Under the pieces are notes generated by a model. That model saw only the letters and a list, made by a program, of their open reading frames with translations, was not told the origin of the DNA and did no database searches. A stretch of 64,000 nt of DNA. Origin: CAIWHR01 sp963786625. GTDB lineage: Bacteria; Pseudomonadota; Gammaproteobacteria; Burkholderiales; Casimicrobiaceae. The first letter of the stretch is position 1, and each line of letters starts with the position of its first letter. Below, in pieces: positions 35,909 to 45,581 of this stretch. Position numbers and translations under genes: made by a program. The stretch is taken from the NCBI GenBank assembly GCA_963786625.1, contig CAWAZS010000010.1:62001-126000 (forward strand), given 5' to 3'.

Positions 35909-36796
35909 TCAGGCGTGCTGCTCGGCCCAGACTTCGTGCAGGACGTCGAGCACGGTCGCGAGCAGGGGGTCGGCCCCGCGGTCCGCGGAGTGGACGAGCC
36001 AGAGTTGGGTCGTGACCTTGGCGCCGCGCCAGACGACGCTGCGCCCCGCCTCCACGGACTGGCTGGCGATCTCCTCACGAATGAGGCTGAGGCCGACGCC
36101 CGATTCGACCAGGTTGTTGATCACCGACTCGTTGTCGGCCTCGACGATCCGCTCGGGCTGCGAGCCGCGATCGCGGAAGAGCTCCATCACCAGGCGCCCG
36201 TGCGAGCTCGGTTCGGGAGCCACGATCCACGGGCGCTGCGCCAGCGCATCCCATTGCGCATCGGCTAGCTCGTCGGCCCAGGCCGCCGGCATGGTCACCC
36301 GATAGACGATGTCGCGCAGGCGAATGCTGGTGAGATCCGCGTCCGGCCGCGGGCCGAAATAGAAGCTCGCGTCCAGCGCGCCGCTGCGCACTCGGGCGAG
36401 CGCGTCGCTGGACATCAACTGGTTCAGCTCGATCTCGATCTGCGGATAGCGCTCGCCGGTTCGCACCAGCAGGTCGCCGACGCGAAGCACCGAAGGTTCG
36501 AGGACGGTGCCCAGCTTGAGACTCCCGGTGGGCTCTCCGCGGAGCTCCTGCGCCGAGTGCTTCAGATGCTCGACGGCCCCGATGATCTGCTCGGCCTCGA
36601 CCAGCAGGCGGCGCCCCGACGGCGTCAGCGTCATCCCCGACGGGGTTCGGTCGAAGAGCGGCACGCCGAACTCCTCCTCCAGCGTCTTGATGTGAGCCGA
36701 GAGCGCGGGCTGGCTCAGGTGCAGCGTCTCGGCCGCCCGGGTGAGGTGGCCCGACTGCGCGACGGCGACAAAGGAGCGTAGGTGGTTGAGGTCCAT
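35909..36796 (-). CDS. LysR-family transcriptional regulator
   Basis: Start chosen at MDLNHLRSFVAVAQSGHLTR, the classic LysR N-terminus; a longer ORF adds five residues. The helix-turn-helix spans about residues 3-60 (AAETLHLSQPALSAHIKTLE). The effector domain runs from about residue 90 (GSLKLGTVLEPSVLRVGDLL) to the end. 295 residues. It is convergent with the small-protein genes and divergent from the GntR/catabolic cluster. It could govern itself, the tcu island (Salmonella tcuR is also LysR-type), or the catabolic cluster; sequence alone does not decide. Confidence 0.88.
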   Translation of the reverse strand: MDLNHLRSFVAVAQSGHLTRAAETLHLSQPALSAHIKTLEEEFGVPLFDRTPSGMTLTPSGRRLLVEAEQIIGAVEHLKHSAQELRGEPTGSLKLGTVLEPSVLRVGDLLVRTGERYPQIEIELNQLMSSDALARVRSGALDASFYFGPRPDADLTSIRLRDIVYRVTMPAAWADELADAQWDALAQRPWIVAPEPSSHGRLVMELFRDRGSQPERIVEADNESVINNLVESGVGLSLIREEIASQSVEAGRSVVWRGAKVTTQLWLVHSADRGADPLLATVLDVLHEVWAEQHA

Positions 36797-36822
36797 GGAA
36801 GCCCGGCACACGAGTCCGGGAT

Positions 36823-36845
36823 GTATAACATTTGGTCAATTATAC
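36823..36845. promoter_or_regulatory. Candidate LysR operator (T-N11-A type)
   Basis: Perfect inverted repeat GTATAA (36823-36828), eleven bases, TTATAC (36840-36845), starting 27 nt before the lysR start codon. LysR regulators bind T-N11-A palindromes, usually overlapping their own promoter. Confidence 0.6.
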
Positions 36846-37331
36846 CGCATCGCAACATCGCCCCCGGAGCAATGCGAACGTGCCTCAACCGCAGCATCGC
36901 GAATCCCGGTGAGGCCTTCGACACGGTGGCGACGGAGCCGATACCGTTCCGTAACCCCATGAGTGCAAGACGGTTTTATCGGACCGCCGACAGCCTCTGC
37001 GGTTTTGGCAAGATCCCGTAACTGCTTGCGGCGATGGCTGCGCCGAGCCGACGGCTCGGGTCGGCTGCAACGATCCGACCCCATTGGCGGCAGGGTTGCT
37101 GCGCCGCACAAACGATCCGGCTACATCGGTCGGGCAGGCTTGACCGCGAAGCTTGCCAGAGCACGGCCACGGTGAGACCTGCGGGGTATCGCCTCGGGCA
37201 GTGCGCGGGCAACGGCCTCGCGCTCTGCGGTGCTTGATATGCGTCAATGTATACCGTACCCCGAGCGCGCTATAAGGGCGCGAGATGCGCTGCCGCGGGT
37301 TCCGGCGCAGCCATCGGGGAGGGGGAGGCGC
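36846..37331. other. Intergenic region between lysR and gntR
   Basis: About 490 bases with no recognised gene on either strand. Short ORFs here have no family match or ribosome site. At the right end, TGTATACCGTAC (37245-37256) contains the GTATAC core common in operators of FCD-type GntR regulators, and CTATAAG (37271-37277) could be a -10 box for gntR. Confidence 0.45.
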
Positions 37332-38018
37332 TTGCTGACCGCAATCAAGCCCGTCGACCGTCCGGTTGCACTGGGCGATCAGGTATATCGCGCGCTGCGC
37401 GGCCTGCTCCGCGACGGGCAGGTGCGCCCCGGGGAGCGGCTGCAGGAAGCGGCGGTGGCCGCGCAGCTGCAGGTGTCGCGCACGCCCGTGCGCGAGGCGC
37501 TGGCGCGGCTGGCCAGCGAGGGACTCGTCGCTCCCGAAGGTCGCAGCTTCGTCGTTCCGCTGCTTGCGGAAGCCGACATCGAGGACATCTACGCGGTGCG
37601 CTGCCTGCTCGAGCCGGAGGCGATGCGCGAGGTCGCCGCGCAGACGCCGCGCCCCCGCGCGCTCGCGCCGGTCAAGACAGCGCTCGAGGCGAGCGTCGCG
37701 GCCGACCGCGACGGCGACGCGCGCGCGTTCATGGATGCGAACTCGCGCTTCCGGGCAGCGTGGATCGCGCTCGTTCCCAATCGCCGGCTCGTGCGCGCGA
37801 TCGAGCTCCACGCCGAGCACGTCCGCTACCTGCGTGTTTTGACGCTCGGAGACCCGAAAACCCGCGCGATCGTGCTGCGCGGACTGAAGCGCATCCACGC
37901 CGCGCTGGCGGCGGGCGACGGCGACGCGGCGGCCGCTGCGATGCGCGAGCACCTCGGCGAAGCGCGGCGATCGCTGCGCCGCGCCGCGGGCTTGAACGGC
38001 CGGCAGCGCGGCGCGTAA
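37332..38018 (+). CDS. GntR-family (FCD) transcriptional regulator
   Basis: N-terminal winged helix (GDQVYRALRGLLRDGQVRPG; QLQVSRTPVREALARLASEG) followed by an all-helical FCD ligand domain (residues about 85-215), which usually binds an organic acid through a metal site. TTG start at 37332 is tentative, just after GGGGGAGG; an upstream ATG at 37230 is possible. It is the first gene of the catabolic cluster, 35 nt before the first MaoC gene, so it is likely the local regulator responding to a pathway acid or CoA ester. Confidence 0.85.
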   Translation: MLTAIKPVDRPVALGDQVYRALRGLLRDGQVRPGERLQEAAVAAQLQVSRTPVREALARLASEGLVAPEGRSFVVPLLAEADIEDIYAVRCLLEPEAMREVAAQTPRPRALAPVKTALEASVAADRDGDARAFMDANSRFRAAWIALVPNRRLVRAIELHAEHVRYLRVLTLGDPKTRAIVLRGLKRIHAALAAGDGDAAAAAMREHLGEARRSLRRAAGLNGRQRGA

Positions 38019-38053
38019 GCGGCGAACGCAGGCGGCCGAAGATCGAGGACACG

Positions 38054-38491
38054 ATGCAGAATCTCGTCGGCAGGGAATACCCCCCGTTCAGCGTCGAGGT
38101 CGAGAAGCGCTGGATCCGCTCGTTTGCGGACGCGATCGCCGACCCGAATCCGATCTACCGCGACGAGCGGGCCGCGCGGGAGGCCGGCTACGCGTCGATT
38201 CCGGCGCCGCCCACGTTCCCGTTCACGATCGCGATGGAGGCCGCGCAGCCGCTCGCCGTGCTCGAGGATCTCGCCGTCGACAAGACCAGGACGATGCACG
38301 GCGAGCAAGCCTTCGTCTACCACGGCGCCATCTGCGCCGGCGACGTGATCACGGGACGGCAGAAGGTCGTCGACATGTACGACAAGAAGGGCGGCGCGCT
38401 CACCTTCGTCGTCACCGAAACGCGCCTCGACAACCAGCGCGGCGAGCACGTCTGCGATCTGCGGACGGTGATCGTCGTGCGCAACGCCTGA
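38054..38491 (+). CDS. MaoC-type dehydratase, N-half (FAS1-like) subunit
   Basis: Hot-dog protein of 145 residues similar to the N-terminal half of double hot-dog hydratases. The hydratase motif reads ADPNPIYRDE: the Asp is present but the catalytic His is replaced by Tyr, so this subunit is probably structural or substrate-binding. It would pair with the next gene, whose motif is intact. Start ATG 38054. Confidence 0.82.
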   Translation: MQNLVGREYPPFSVEVEKRWIRSFADAIADPNPIYRDERAAREAGYASIPAPPTFPFTIAMEAAQPLAVLEDLAVDKTRTMHGEQAFVYHGAICAGDVITGRQKVVDMYDKKGGALTFVVTETRLDNQRGEHVCDLRTVIVVRNA

Positions 38492-38519
38492 GCGCGGCGC
38501 GGCGAGCGAAGGAACGATC

Positions 38520-38942
38520 ATGGACCAACCCGCGCGCTACGACGACGTCGCGATCGGCGACGCGATTCCGCCGTGCACGGCGCCGGCGCTGTCGCGGATG
38601 CAGCTGGCGCTCTTCGCCGGGGCCGCCGCCGACCCCAATCCGATCCACGTCGACGACGCCGCGGCGCGCGGGGGCGGGCTGCCCGGCGTCATCGCGCACG
38701 GCATGCTGACGATGGCCTTCCTGGGCGGGCTGCTGACGCGCTGGGTTCCGCAGCGGAATATCCGCTCGCTGTCGTCGCGCTTCGTGGCGATGGCATTCCC
38801 CGGCGATGTCATCACCTGCACGGGCACGGTCGCCGCCAAGTCGGTGCAGGACGGCGAAAAGCGCGTCGAGCTCGATCTCGCCGCGCAGAACCAGAACGGC
38901 GAGACGATCCTTCTCGGCAAGGCCGTGCTCGCGCTGCCGTAG
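38520..38942 (+). CDS. MaoC-type dehydratase, catalytic C-half subunit
   Basis: 140-residue hot-dog protein with an intact hydratase-2 motif, ADPNPIHVDDAAARGGG, giving the catalytic Asp/His pair, followed by GVIAHGMLTMAFLGGLL. It probably forms a heterodimer with the preceding gene and hydrates a 2-enoyl-CoA. This split architecture is known for steroid side-chain hydratases and other acyl-CoA pathways with bulky substrates. Confidence 0.83.
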   Translation: MDQPARYDDVAIGDAIPPCTAPALSRMQLALFAGAAADPNPIHVDDAAARGGGLPGVIAHGMLTMAFLGGLLTRWVPQRNIRSLSSRFVAMAFPGDVITCTGTVAAKSVQDGEKRVELDLAAQNQNGETILLGKAVLALP

Positions 38943-38969
38943 GCGCGCACGGAGCGGAAGAAAATCCCC

Positions 38970-40176
38970 ATGGCCCACACTGCCGAAATTCCCTACGGCG
39001 CCTACTGGTCCACGCCGTTCGCGCGCTGGCAGGGGAGCTTCGCGGACTTGCACAGCATCGAGTTCGCGGCACGGGTCGTGCAGCGCGAGCTCGCGCGCCG
39101 CGACATCGATCCGGGCGTGTTCGACTATGGCGTGCTCGGCCTCTCCGTGCCGCAGCCGCATGCGTTCTACGGGATGCCCTGGCTGATGGGCATCGCGGGC
39201 GCGCGCGCCGTCGGCGGGCCGACGGTGATGCAGGCCTGCGCGACCGGCGTGCGCAGTCTGCTGGCTGCGGTCCAGGAGATCGACGCGGGGATGGCCACGA
39301 CCGCGCTGGTGGTGACCTGCGACCGCACGTCGAACGGACCGCACCTCTATTACCCCAATCCGCGCGGTCCCGGCGGCACCGGCTCGCACGAGAACTGGGT
39401 GCTCGACAATTTCAACTGCGATCCGCTCGGTCCGCATTCGATGGTGCGCACTGCCGAGAATGTCGCCACGAAGCACAAGATCTCGACCGCGGCGCAGCAC
39501 GAGGTCGTGCTGCGGCGGGAGGCCCAGTACCGCGACGCCACGGCCGACGGCGCACGCTTCCTTCGGCGGTTCATGACGCTGCCGTTCGAGGTCCCCGCGC
39601 CGAATTTCCGGAAGAACGTCGGCGTGCTCGATGGCGACGAGGGCATCAACCATTCGACGGCCGAAGGGCTCGCCCGACTGAAACCGGTGATCGAGGGCGG
39701 CAGCGTGACCTTCGGCGGGCAGACGCATCCCGCGGACGGCAATGCGGCGATCGTCGTCACGACCAGGGACCGCGCGCGCGAGCTCTCCGCCGACCCGAAG
39801 CGCGCCGTGCGCCTGCTCGGCTTCGGTCAGGCACGAGCCGCGCTCGCCTACATGCCCGAAGCGACGATCGCGGCGGCCCAGCGCGCGCTCGCCGCAGCCG
39901 GACGCGGCGTCCGGCAGATGGACGCGATCAAGACGCACAACCCGTTCGCGCTGAACGACATCCTGTTCGCGAAGCGAGATGGGTGTCGACGTCGAAACGA
40001 TGAACAACTGGGGCTCCTCGCTGGTCTGGGGCCATCCGCAGGCGCCGATGGGCACGCGCTCGGTCATCGAGCTGATCGAGGAGCTCGCGCTGCGCGGCGG
40101 CGGGTACGGGCTGTTCAGCGGCTGCGCCGCGGGCGACACCGCGATGGCGGTGGTGCTCCAGGTCACGGACGCCTGA
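38970..40176 (+). CDS. Thiolase-family (SCP-x-like) acyl-CoA transferase/lyase
   Basis: Cleaves or forms a carbon-carbon bond next to a CoA thioester. The nucleophilic cysteine is in VMQACATGVRSLLAAV. After a frame break near 39975 the C-terminal part gives NNWGSSLVWGHPQAPMG, with the conserved GHP histidine, and SGCAAGDTAMAVV with the second cysteine, so all catalytic residues are present. About 402 residues. No DUF35 partner protein is seen, unlike steroid retro-aldolases. 27 nt after the hydratase pair. Confidence 0.85.
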
Positions 40177-40186
40177 GGCGCTCGAC

Positions 40187-41753
40187 GTGGATCTGTCGGA
40201 CTGGATCGACCGTCACGCGGGCTTCGCGCCGGCGAAGGACGCGCTCCGTTTCGAGCAGGAGGCGATCACCTACCGCGCGCTCGCCGCGCGCGTTGCCAGG
40301 ACCGCCGGCGCCCTGCGCGCGCTGGAGGTGCGCCCGGGCGATCGCGTCGCCTGGCTGGGTCTCAACAGCCCCCACGCGCTCGCGCTCGCTCTTCGCCTGC
40401 GCGCGGCTGGGTGCGCTGCTGGTCCCCCTCAACTGGCGTCTCGCCGCGCCCGAGCACGGCCAGGTGCTCGCCGATTGCGCTCCCGTCGCGCTCTTCGCCG
40501 AGACGCGCTTCGTCGAGACCATCGAGCGCATCCGCGCGGGGCTTCGCGACCTGCGCCTCGCGGCGGTGGGCGGCGCAGCGCAAGGCTGGCTCGACGGCGA
40601 TCGGCTGCTGCGCGATTCGCCGCCGATCGCTGCCGGCGGCGGTCAGGGCGCGGGAAGCACCCCTGCCGTCATCTGCTACACGTCGGGCTCGACGGGCGCG
40701 CCCAAGGGCGTGGTGCTCACCCAGGACGCGCTCGCCTGGAACGCGGTGAACAGCACGCAGATGCACGATCTCACGCGCGCCGACCGCATCCTCACGACGC
40801 TGCCGCTGTTTCACGTCGGCGGCCTGTGCATCCAGACACTGCCGGCGCTGCATGCGGGCGCGACGGTGATCCTGCACCCGAAGTTCGATCCGGGCGCGAC
40901 GCTCGCCGCGATCGCCGCCGAAGCGGTCACGCTGACGGTGCTGGTCCCGGCGCAGCTCGACGCGCTGGCGGCGCATCCGGCGTGGCCCGCCACCGACCTC
41001 GCCAGTCTGCGCGCGATCTCGACCGGCTCGATGATCGTGCCCGAACGCAACTTCCGCGCCGTGCACGCGCGCGGCGTCCCGCTGATCCAGGTGTACGGAT
41101 CGACCGAGACCGGCCCCATCGCCACGTACATCGCGGTCGACGATGCGGTGCGCAAGGCGGGCTCCGCCGGCAAGCCCGCCGTGCACTGCTGCGTGCGCGT
41201 GGCCGGAAACGACGGAGCCGACCGGCCGCCGGGCGTTTCCGGAGAGATCCTGGTCAAGGGGCCGAACGTGATGTCCGGCTACTGGAATGCGCCGGCGGCC
41301 ACCGCGGCCGCGCTCGTCGACGGCTGGTTCCATACGGGGGACATCGGGCACTACGACGACGAGGGCTTCCTCTGGGTCGACGGCCGCAGCAAGGACATGA
41401 TCATCTCCGGCGGCGAGAACATCTATCCGGCGGAGATCGAGAACGTGCTCGCCGAGTCGGCGGACATCGCGGAAGTCGCGGTCGTCGGCCGGCCGGATGC
41501 GAAGTGGGGCGAGGTCGTGGTGGCCGTCGTCGTGCCCGCGGGCGGGCGGCAGCTCTCCGACGCGGACGTGATCGCGCTCCTCGACGGCCGCGTCGCCCGC
41601 TTCAAGCATCCGCGCGATGTCGTCTTCGCGCAGGAGCTCCCGCGCTCGGCGCTGGGCAAGGTGCGCAAGGACGAGCTCCGCCGCATGGTCCGCGGCGAGG
41701 CGCTGGCGCAGGGCCAGGCAGAGGGCGAGGCGGAGGGCAGCCGATGGCGCTGA
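40187..41753 (+). CDS. Acyl-CoA synthetase (AMP-forming)
   Basis: ANL-superfamily ligase activating a carboxylic acid with ATP and CoA. GTG start at 40187. The P-loop is ICYTSGSTGAPKGVVLT, the adenine site VYGSTETGP, the hinge motif WFHTGDIGHYDDEGFLWVDG and the C-terminal lysine region PRSALGKVRKDELRRM. One frame break near 40410 (between SPHALALAL and CARLGALLVPLNWRL). About 521 residues, ending in a Gln/Glu/Gly-rich tail that overlaps hyuA by ten bases. The substrate class is not clear from sequence. Confidence 0.88.
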
Positions 41754-43862
41754 AAATCGGGATCGACGTGGGCGGCACGTTCACGGACTTCATCGTCACG
41801 CGCGACGGCGCCGAGCCGGGGATCTACAAGGTGCTCTCGACGCCGGCCGATCCGTCGATCGCGGTGGTCGACGGCCTGCGCGAGATCGCCGCCAGCCAGA
41901 CCCCGCCGCAGTCGCTCGAGGAGTTCGTCGCGACCGTCGACACCCTCGTCCACGGGACGACGGTGACGACCAATGCGACGCTGACGGGCACCGGCGCGAA
42001 GTCGGCGCTGCTCACCACGCGGGGTGTCCGCGACGCGCTGGAAATGCGCCGCGGCGTGCGCGAGGAGCAGTACAACAACCGCTACACCAACGTGCGGCCG
42101 CTGGTTCCGCGCTACCTGCGCATCGGCGTCGGCGGCCGGCTCGACCGCGACGGCCGCGAGCTCGAGCCGCTGGCCGCGGACGAGGTGCTCGCCGGCGATC
42201 GCGCTCTTCCGCGCCGAGGCCGTCGAGGCGGTCTCGATCTGCTTCATGAACGCGTTCGCGAATCCGGCGCACGAGCAGGCGGCGGCGGCGATCGTGCGGC
42301 GGGAGCTGCCCGGCGCCTATCTGACGGTGTCGACCGACCTGCTGCCGTCGATCCGCTTCTACGAGCGCGTCAGCACGACCGCCCTCAATTCGTACGTGGG
42401 ACCGAAGCTCAACCACTATCTCGCGCAGCTGGTCGAGCGGCTGTCCGATGTCGGATTCAAGGGCGTGCTGCTGATCATGCAGAGCAACGGCGGCGTCATG
42501 TCGCCGGAGATCGCGCGCACGCATGCGGCGCTCACGCTGCTCTCGGGGCCGGCCGGAGGTCCCGGCGCGGGGCTCTTCTACGCGCGGGCGCACGGCCGCA
42601 ACAAGTGCATCACCGTCGACATGGGGGGCACGAGCTTCGAGGCCTCGCTCGCCGTGGACGGCCCGATGATGGTGACCGAGGGCGAGATCGCGCGGCACCG
42701 CATCGCGCTGCCGATGCTCGGCATACACACGATCGGCGCGGGCGGCGGTTCGATCGGCTGGATCGACGAAGGCGGGCTGCTGCGGATGGGGCCGCAGAGC
42801 GCGGGCGCGGCGCCGGGCCCTGCGTGCTACGGCAGGGGCGGAACGCTGCCGACCACGACCGACGCCAACGTCGTGCTCGGCTATCTCGACCCCGAATTCT
42901 TCGCCGGCGGGCGGATGAAGCTCGACGTCGCCGCCGCGCGGAAGGCGATCGACGCGCATATCGCGGGCCCGCTCGGGCTTTCCGTCGAGCAGGCGGCGGC
43001 CGGGATGTATCGCGTCGCCTGCAACAACATGGCGCAGGGCGTGCGCGAGATATCGATCAAGCGCGGGTTCGACCCGCGCGAGTTCCCGATGATCGTCGCC
43101 GGCGGTGCAGGACCCATCCACTCCTGCCTCATCTGCGGGGAGCTCGACATTCCGCTGCAGATCGTGCCGCGCGAATCGTCGGTGCTGTGCGCGATGGGGA
43201 TGCTGCTCTGCGATCTCAAGCACGACTTCGTGCGCACGTTCGTCTCGCGCCTCGACGCCGTCGACTGGCCGCGGCTCGCGACGCTGATCGACGCGATGAT
43301 CGCCGAGGGCGACCGCCAGCTCGACGCGGAGCGCATCGCGGCTGCCCGCCGGCGCTTCCACGTCAAGCTCGATTGCCGCTATCTGAAGCAGTACCACGAG
43401 GTGTCGTTCGAAGTGCCGCAATCGGTGCTCGCCGCCCGCGATGCGGGCGCGATCGCGGCGGCGTTCCATGCCGAGCACAACCGCCTGTACGGCTATTCGC
43501 TGGAGAGCGAGAACGCCGGCGTGGAGATCATCAACGTCCGCGTGCAGGCGGTGGGCGTCACCGACAAGCCGCGCTACGCCGAGGAGGCGCGGGTCGCCGA
43601 GGACGCGTCGGCGGCGCTCAAGGGGCGGCGCAATGCGTATCTGCCCGAGGAGAATGCGTTCGCGGCCGTCCCCGTCTACGATGGCCACCGGATGCGCCAC
43701 GGCCACCGCGTCGCCGGGCCGGCGATCATCGAGGAAGTGACCACGGCGGTTTTCGTCAGCGCCGCGTACGACTGCGTGTGCGACCAGTACGGCTCGTTCG
43801 CGCTGTACGCGAAGGGCCGCGCGGATCTGGTGGGCGCGCTTGCCGAGGAGGCCGTCGCATGA
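41744..43862 (+). CDS. hyuA: Hydantoinase/oxoprolinase family protein, HyuA subunit
   Basis: ATP-binding subunit of the hydantoinase A/oxoprolinase/acetone carboxylase superfamily. It starts MALKIGIDVGGTFTDFIV, the actin-like nucleotide-binding start. DTLVHGTTVTTNATL and VDMGGTSFEASLAVDGP (second phosphate loop) follow, and GGAGPIHSCLI is near residue 450. One frame break near 42195. About 705 residues. Relatives use ATP to open lactam or hydantoin rings or to carboxylate ketones. Its stop overlaps the hyuB start (ATGA). The Mo hydroxylase downstream makes a ring-opening role attractive but unproven. Confidence 0.87.
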
Positions 43863-45574
43863 ACGACGTCACGCGTGGCGGCGCAGCCGCAGGCAGCGGC
43901 GCCGTCGATCCGATCCTGCTGTCGGTGTACGCCCGCACGTTCAAGTCGATCACCGACGAGATGAGCATCTCGATGCAGCAGACGACGCGCTCGCCGATCC
44001 TGTGCGAGGCGAAGGACTTCGTCACCGGGCTCTACGACGCCGAGGGGCGCATGCTCGAGCAGACCGAGAATCTGCCGATACTCGCGTTCTCGCTGGCGCC
44101 GGTGTGCAAGCACATCATCGGGTATTTCGGCGACGACCTGCACGAGGGCGACGTCATCTTCCACAACGACGTGTTCAGCCTCGGCAACCAGAACAACGAC
44201 GTCGCCGTCTACAAGCCGGTGTTCCTCGACGGCGAGCTCGTCGCCTGGACCGCGGTGAAGGGCCATCAGGCCGACATCGGCGGCAACGTCGCCGGCGGCT
44301 ACAACCCGAACGCGACGGAGGTCTGGCAGGAGGCGCTGCGCATCCCGCCGGTGAAGGTCTACGAGAGGGGGAAGCTGCGCAAGGACGTCTGGGACCTGAT
44401 CTTCGCCAACATCCGCTTCGACATCGTCCGCCACGACATGCGGGCCGAGATCGGCGCGTGTCACATCGGCGAGCGGCGCCTGCTCGAGCTGCTGCGCAAA
44501 TACGGCCGGGCGAGCTTCGATGCGCACAAGCTCGCGCTGTTCGACGCGACGCGGAGGATGATGGAGGCCGAGATCGCGGCGATCCCCAACGGTAACTACC
44601 ACGGCGAGGGTCGCGTCTACTACGACGGCCGGCACGAAGGGTCGACGTTCACGATCCGCGTCGACATCGAGGTCCGCGACCGCAGCATCCGCTTCGACTA
44701 CTCGAAGACCGACGCGCAGACCAACGGCTTCGTCAACGGCACGTTCACCTCCAGCGCGTCGGCGACGATACTGACGCTGCTGCAGATGGTCAATCCCGAC
44801 ATCCCGCACAACGAGGGAATGGTGCAGCCGATCGAGATCGTGATCCCCGAGGGCACGATCCTGAACGCCGCGTATCCGAAGGCGACGACATTCGGCAACC
44901 ACCTCTGCCCGCCGAACGCCGACGCGATCATCCGCGCGCTGGCGCCCGCGATCCCGGACCGCGTCACCGCGGGGTGGAACAACCTGCTCTGCTCGCTGAC
45001 CACCGGCATCGACCCCGGCAGGAACGAGAAGTACGTGGACATCGGGTTCATGGGGCTCAAGGGCGGCTCCGGCGCGATGCGCGGCACCGACGGCTACGAT
45101 CACATCGGCATGATCGACGCCTCGGGCGGGCTGCTCGACCAGGACTACGAGATGTTCGAGCAGCAGACGCCGCACCTGCTGGTCCAGCACGAGTACGCCT
45201 GCGATTCGGCCGGCCCGGGGCAGTGGCGCGGCGGACTCGGCGTCGAGACCGTGTTCCGGATCGGCTCCGAGGACACGCAGCTCGTGACCTTCGGCGACGG
45301 TGACTTCGAGCCCGCCTTCGGCCTCTTCGGCGGCGGCGACGGCACGCTCAATTTCATCCGGCTCACCTATCCGGACGGGCGCGTCGTCGTGCCGAAGAAC
45401 AAGGACCTGATCACGGGCGTGCCGGCGGGCACCGTCTATCACCAGATGGCGGGCGGCGGCGGCGGGTACGGCGAGCCGGCGAAGCGCGACCGCGAGCAGC
45501 TCGAGCGCGAAGTGCGCGACGGCGTGATCTCGGCCGTGGCGGCGCGCGAGGCCTACGGGCTCGGGACGGACTGA
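43859..45574 (+). CDS. hyuB: Hydantoinase/oxoprolinase family protein, HyuB subunit
   Basis: Partner of HyuA. The N-terminus DPILLSVYARTFKSITDEMS and MLEQTENLPILAFSLAP are typical of HyuB, as are KGHQADIGGNVAGGYNPNAT, with candidate metal-binding His/Asp, and GGLGVETVFRIGSEDTQL. The C-terminus is glycine-rich (YHQMAGGGGGYGEPAKRD). 571 residues, intact. Overlap with hyuA implies a stoichiometric complex. Confidence 0.9.
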   Translation: MNDVTRGGAAAGSGAVDPILLSVYARTFKSITDEMSISMQQTTRSPILCEAKDFVTGLYDAEGRMLEQTENLPILAFSLAPVCKHIIGYFGDDLHEGDVIFHNDVFSLGNQNNDVAVYKPVFLDGELVAWTAVKGHQADIGGNVAGGYNPNATEVWQEALRIPPVKVYERGKLRKDVWDLIFANIRFDIVRHDMRAEIGACHIGERRLLELLRKYGRASFDAHKLALFDATRRMMEAEIAAIPNGNYHGEGRVYYDGRHEGSTFTIRVDIEVRDRSIRFDYSKTDAQTNGFVNGTFTSSASATILTLLQMVNPDIPHNEGMVQPIEIVIPEGTILNAAYPKATTFGNHLCPPNADAIIRALAPAIPDRVTAGWNNLLCSLTTGIDPGRNEKYVDIGFMGLKGGSGAMRGTDGYDHIGMIDASGGLLDQDYEMFEQQTPHLLVQHEYACDSAGPGQWRGGLGVETVFRIGSEDTQLVTFGDGDFEPAFGLFGGGDGTLNFIRLTYPDGRVVVPKNKDLITGVPAGTVYHQMAGGGGGYGEPAKRDREQLEREVRDGVISAVAAREAYGLGTD

Positions 45575-45581
45575 CGGCGGC

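Noticed and set aside
35909..36796. LysR gene named tcuR
   Set aside because: It is nine kilobases from tcuA, separated by comM and two other genes; no shared operator was found by eye.
38054..40176. Steroid side-chain degradation module (ChsH1/ChsH2/Ltp2)
   Set aside because: The split MaoC pair and thiolase fit loosely, but no DUF35 protein, no paired ChsE-type dehydrogenases and no ring-degradation genes are present.
41744..45574. Acetone carboxylase
   Set aside because: HyuA and HyuB match the superfamily, but the small gamma subunit required by acetone carboxylase is absent, so only the general family is assigned.
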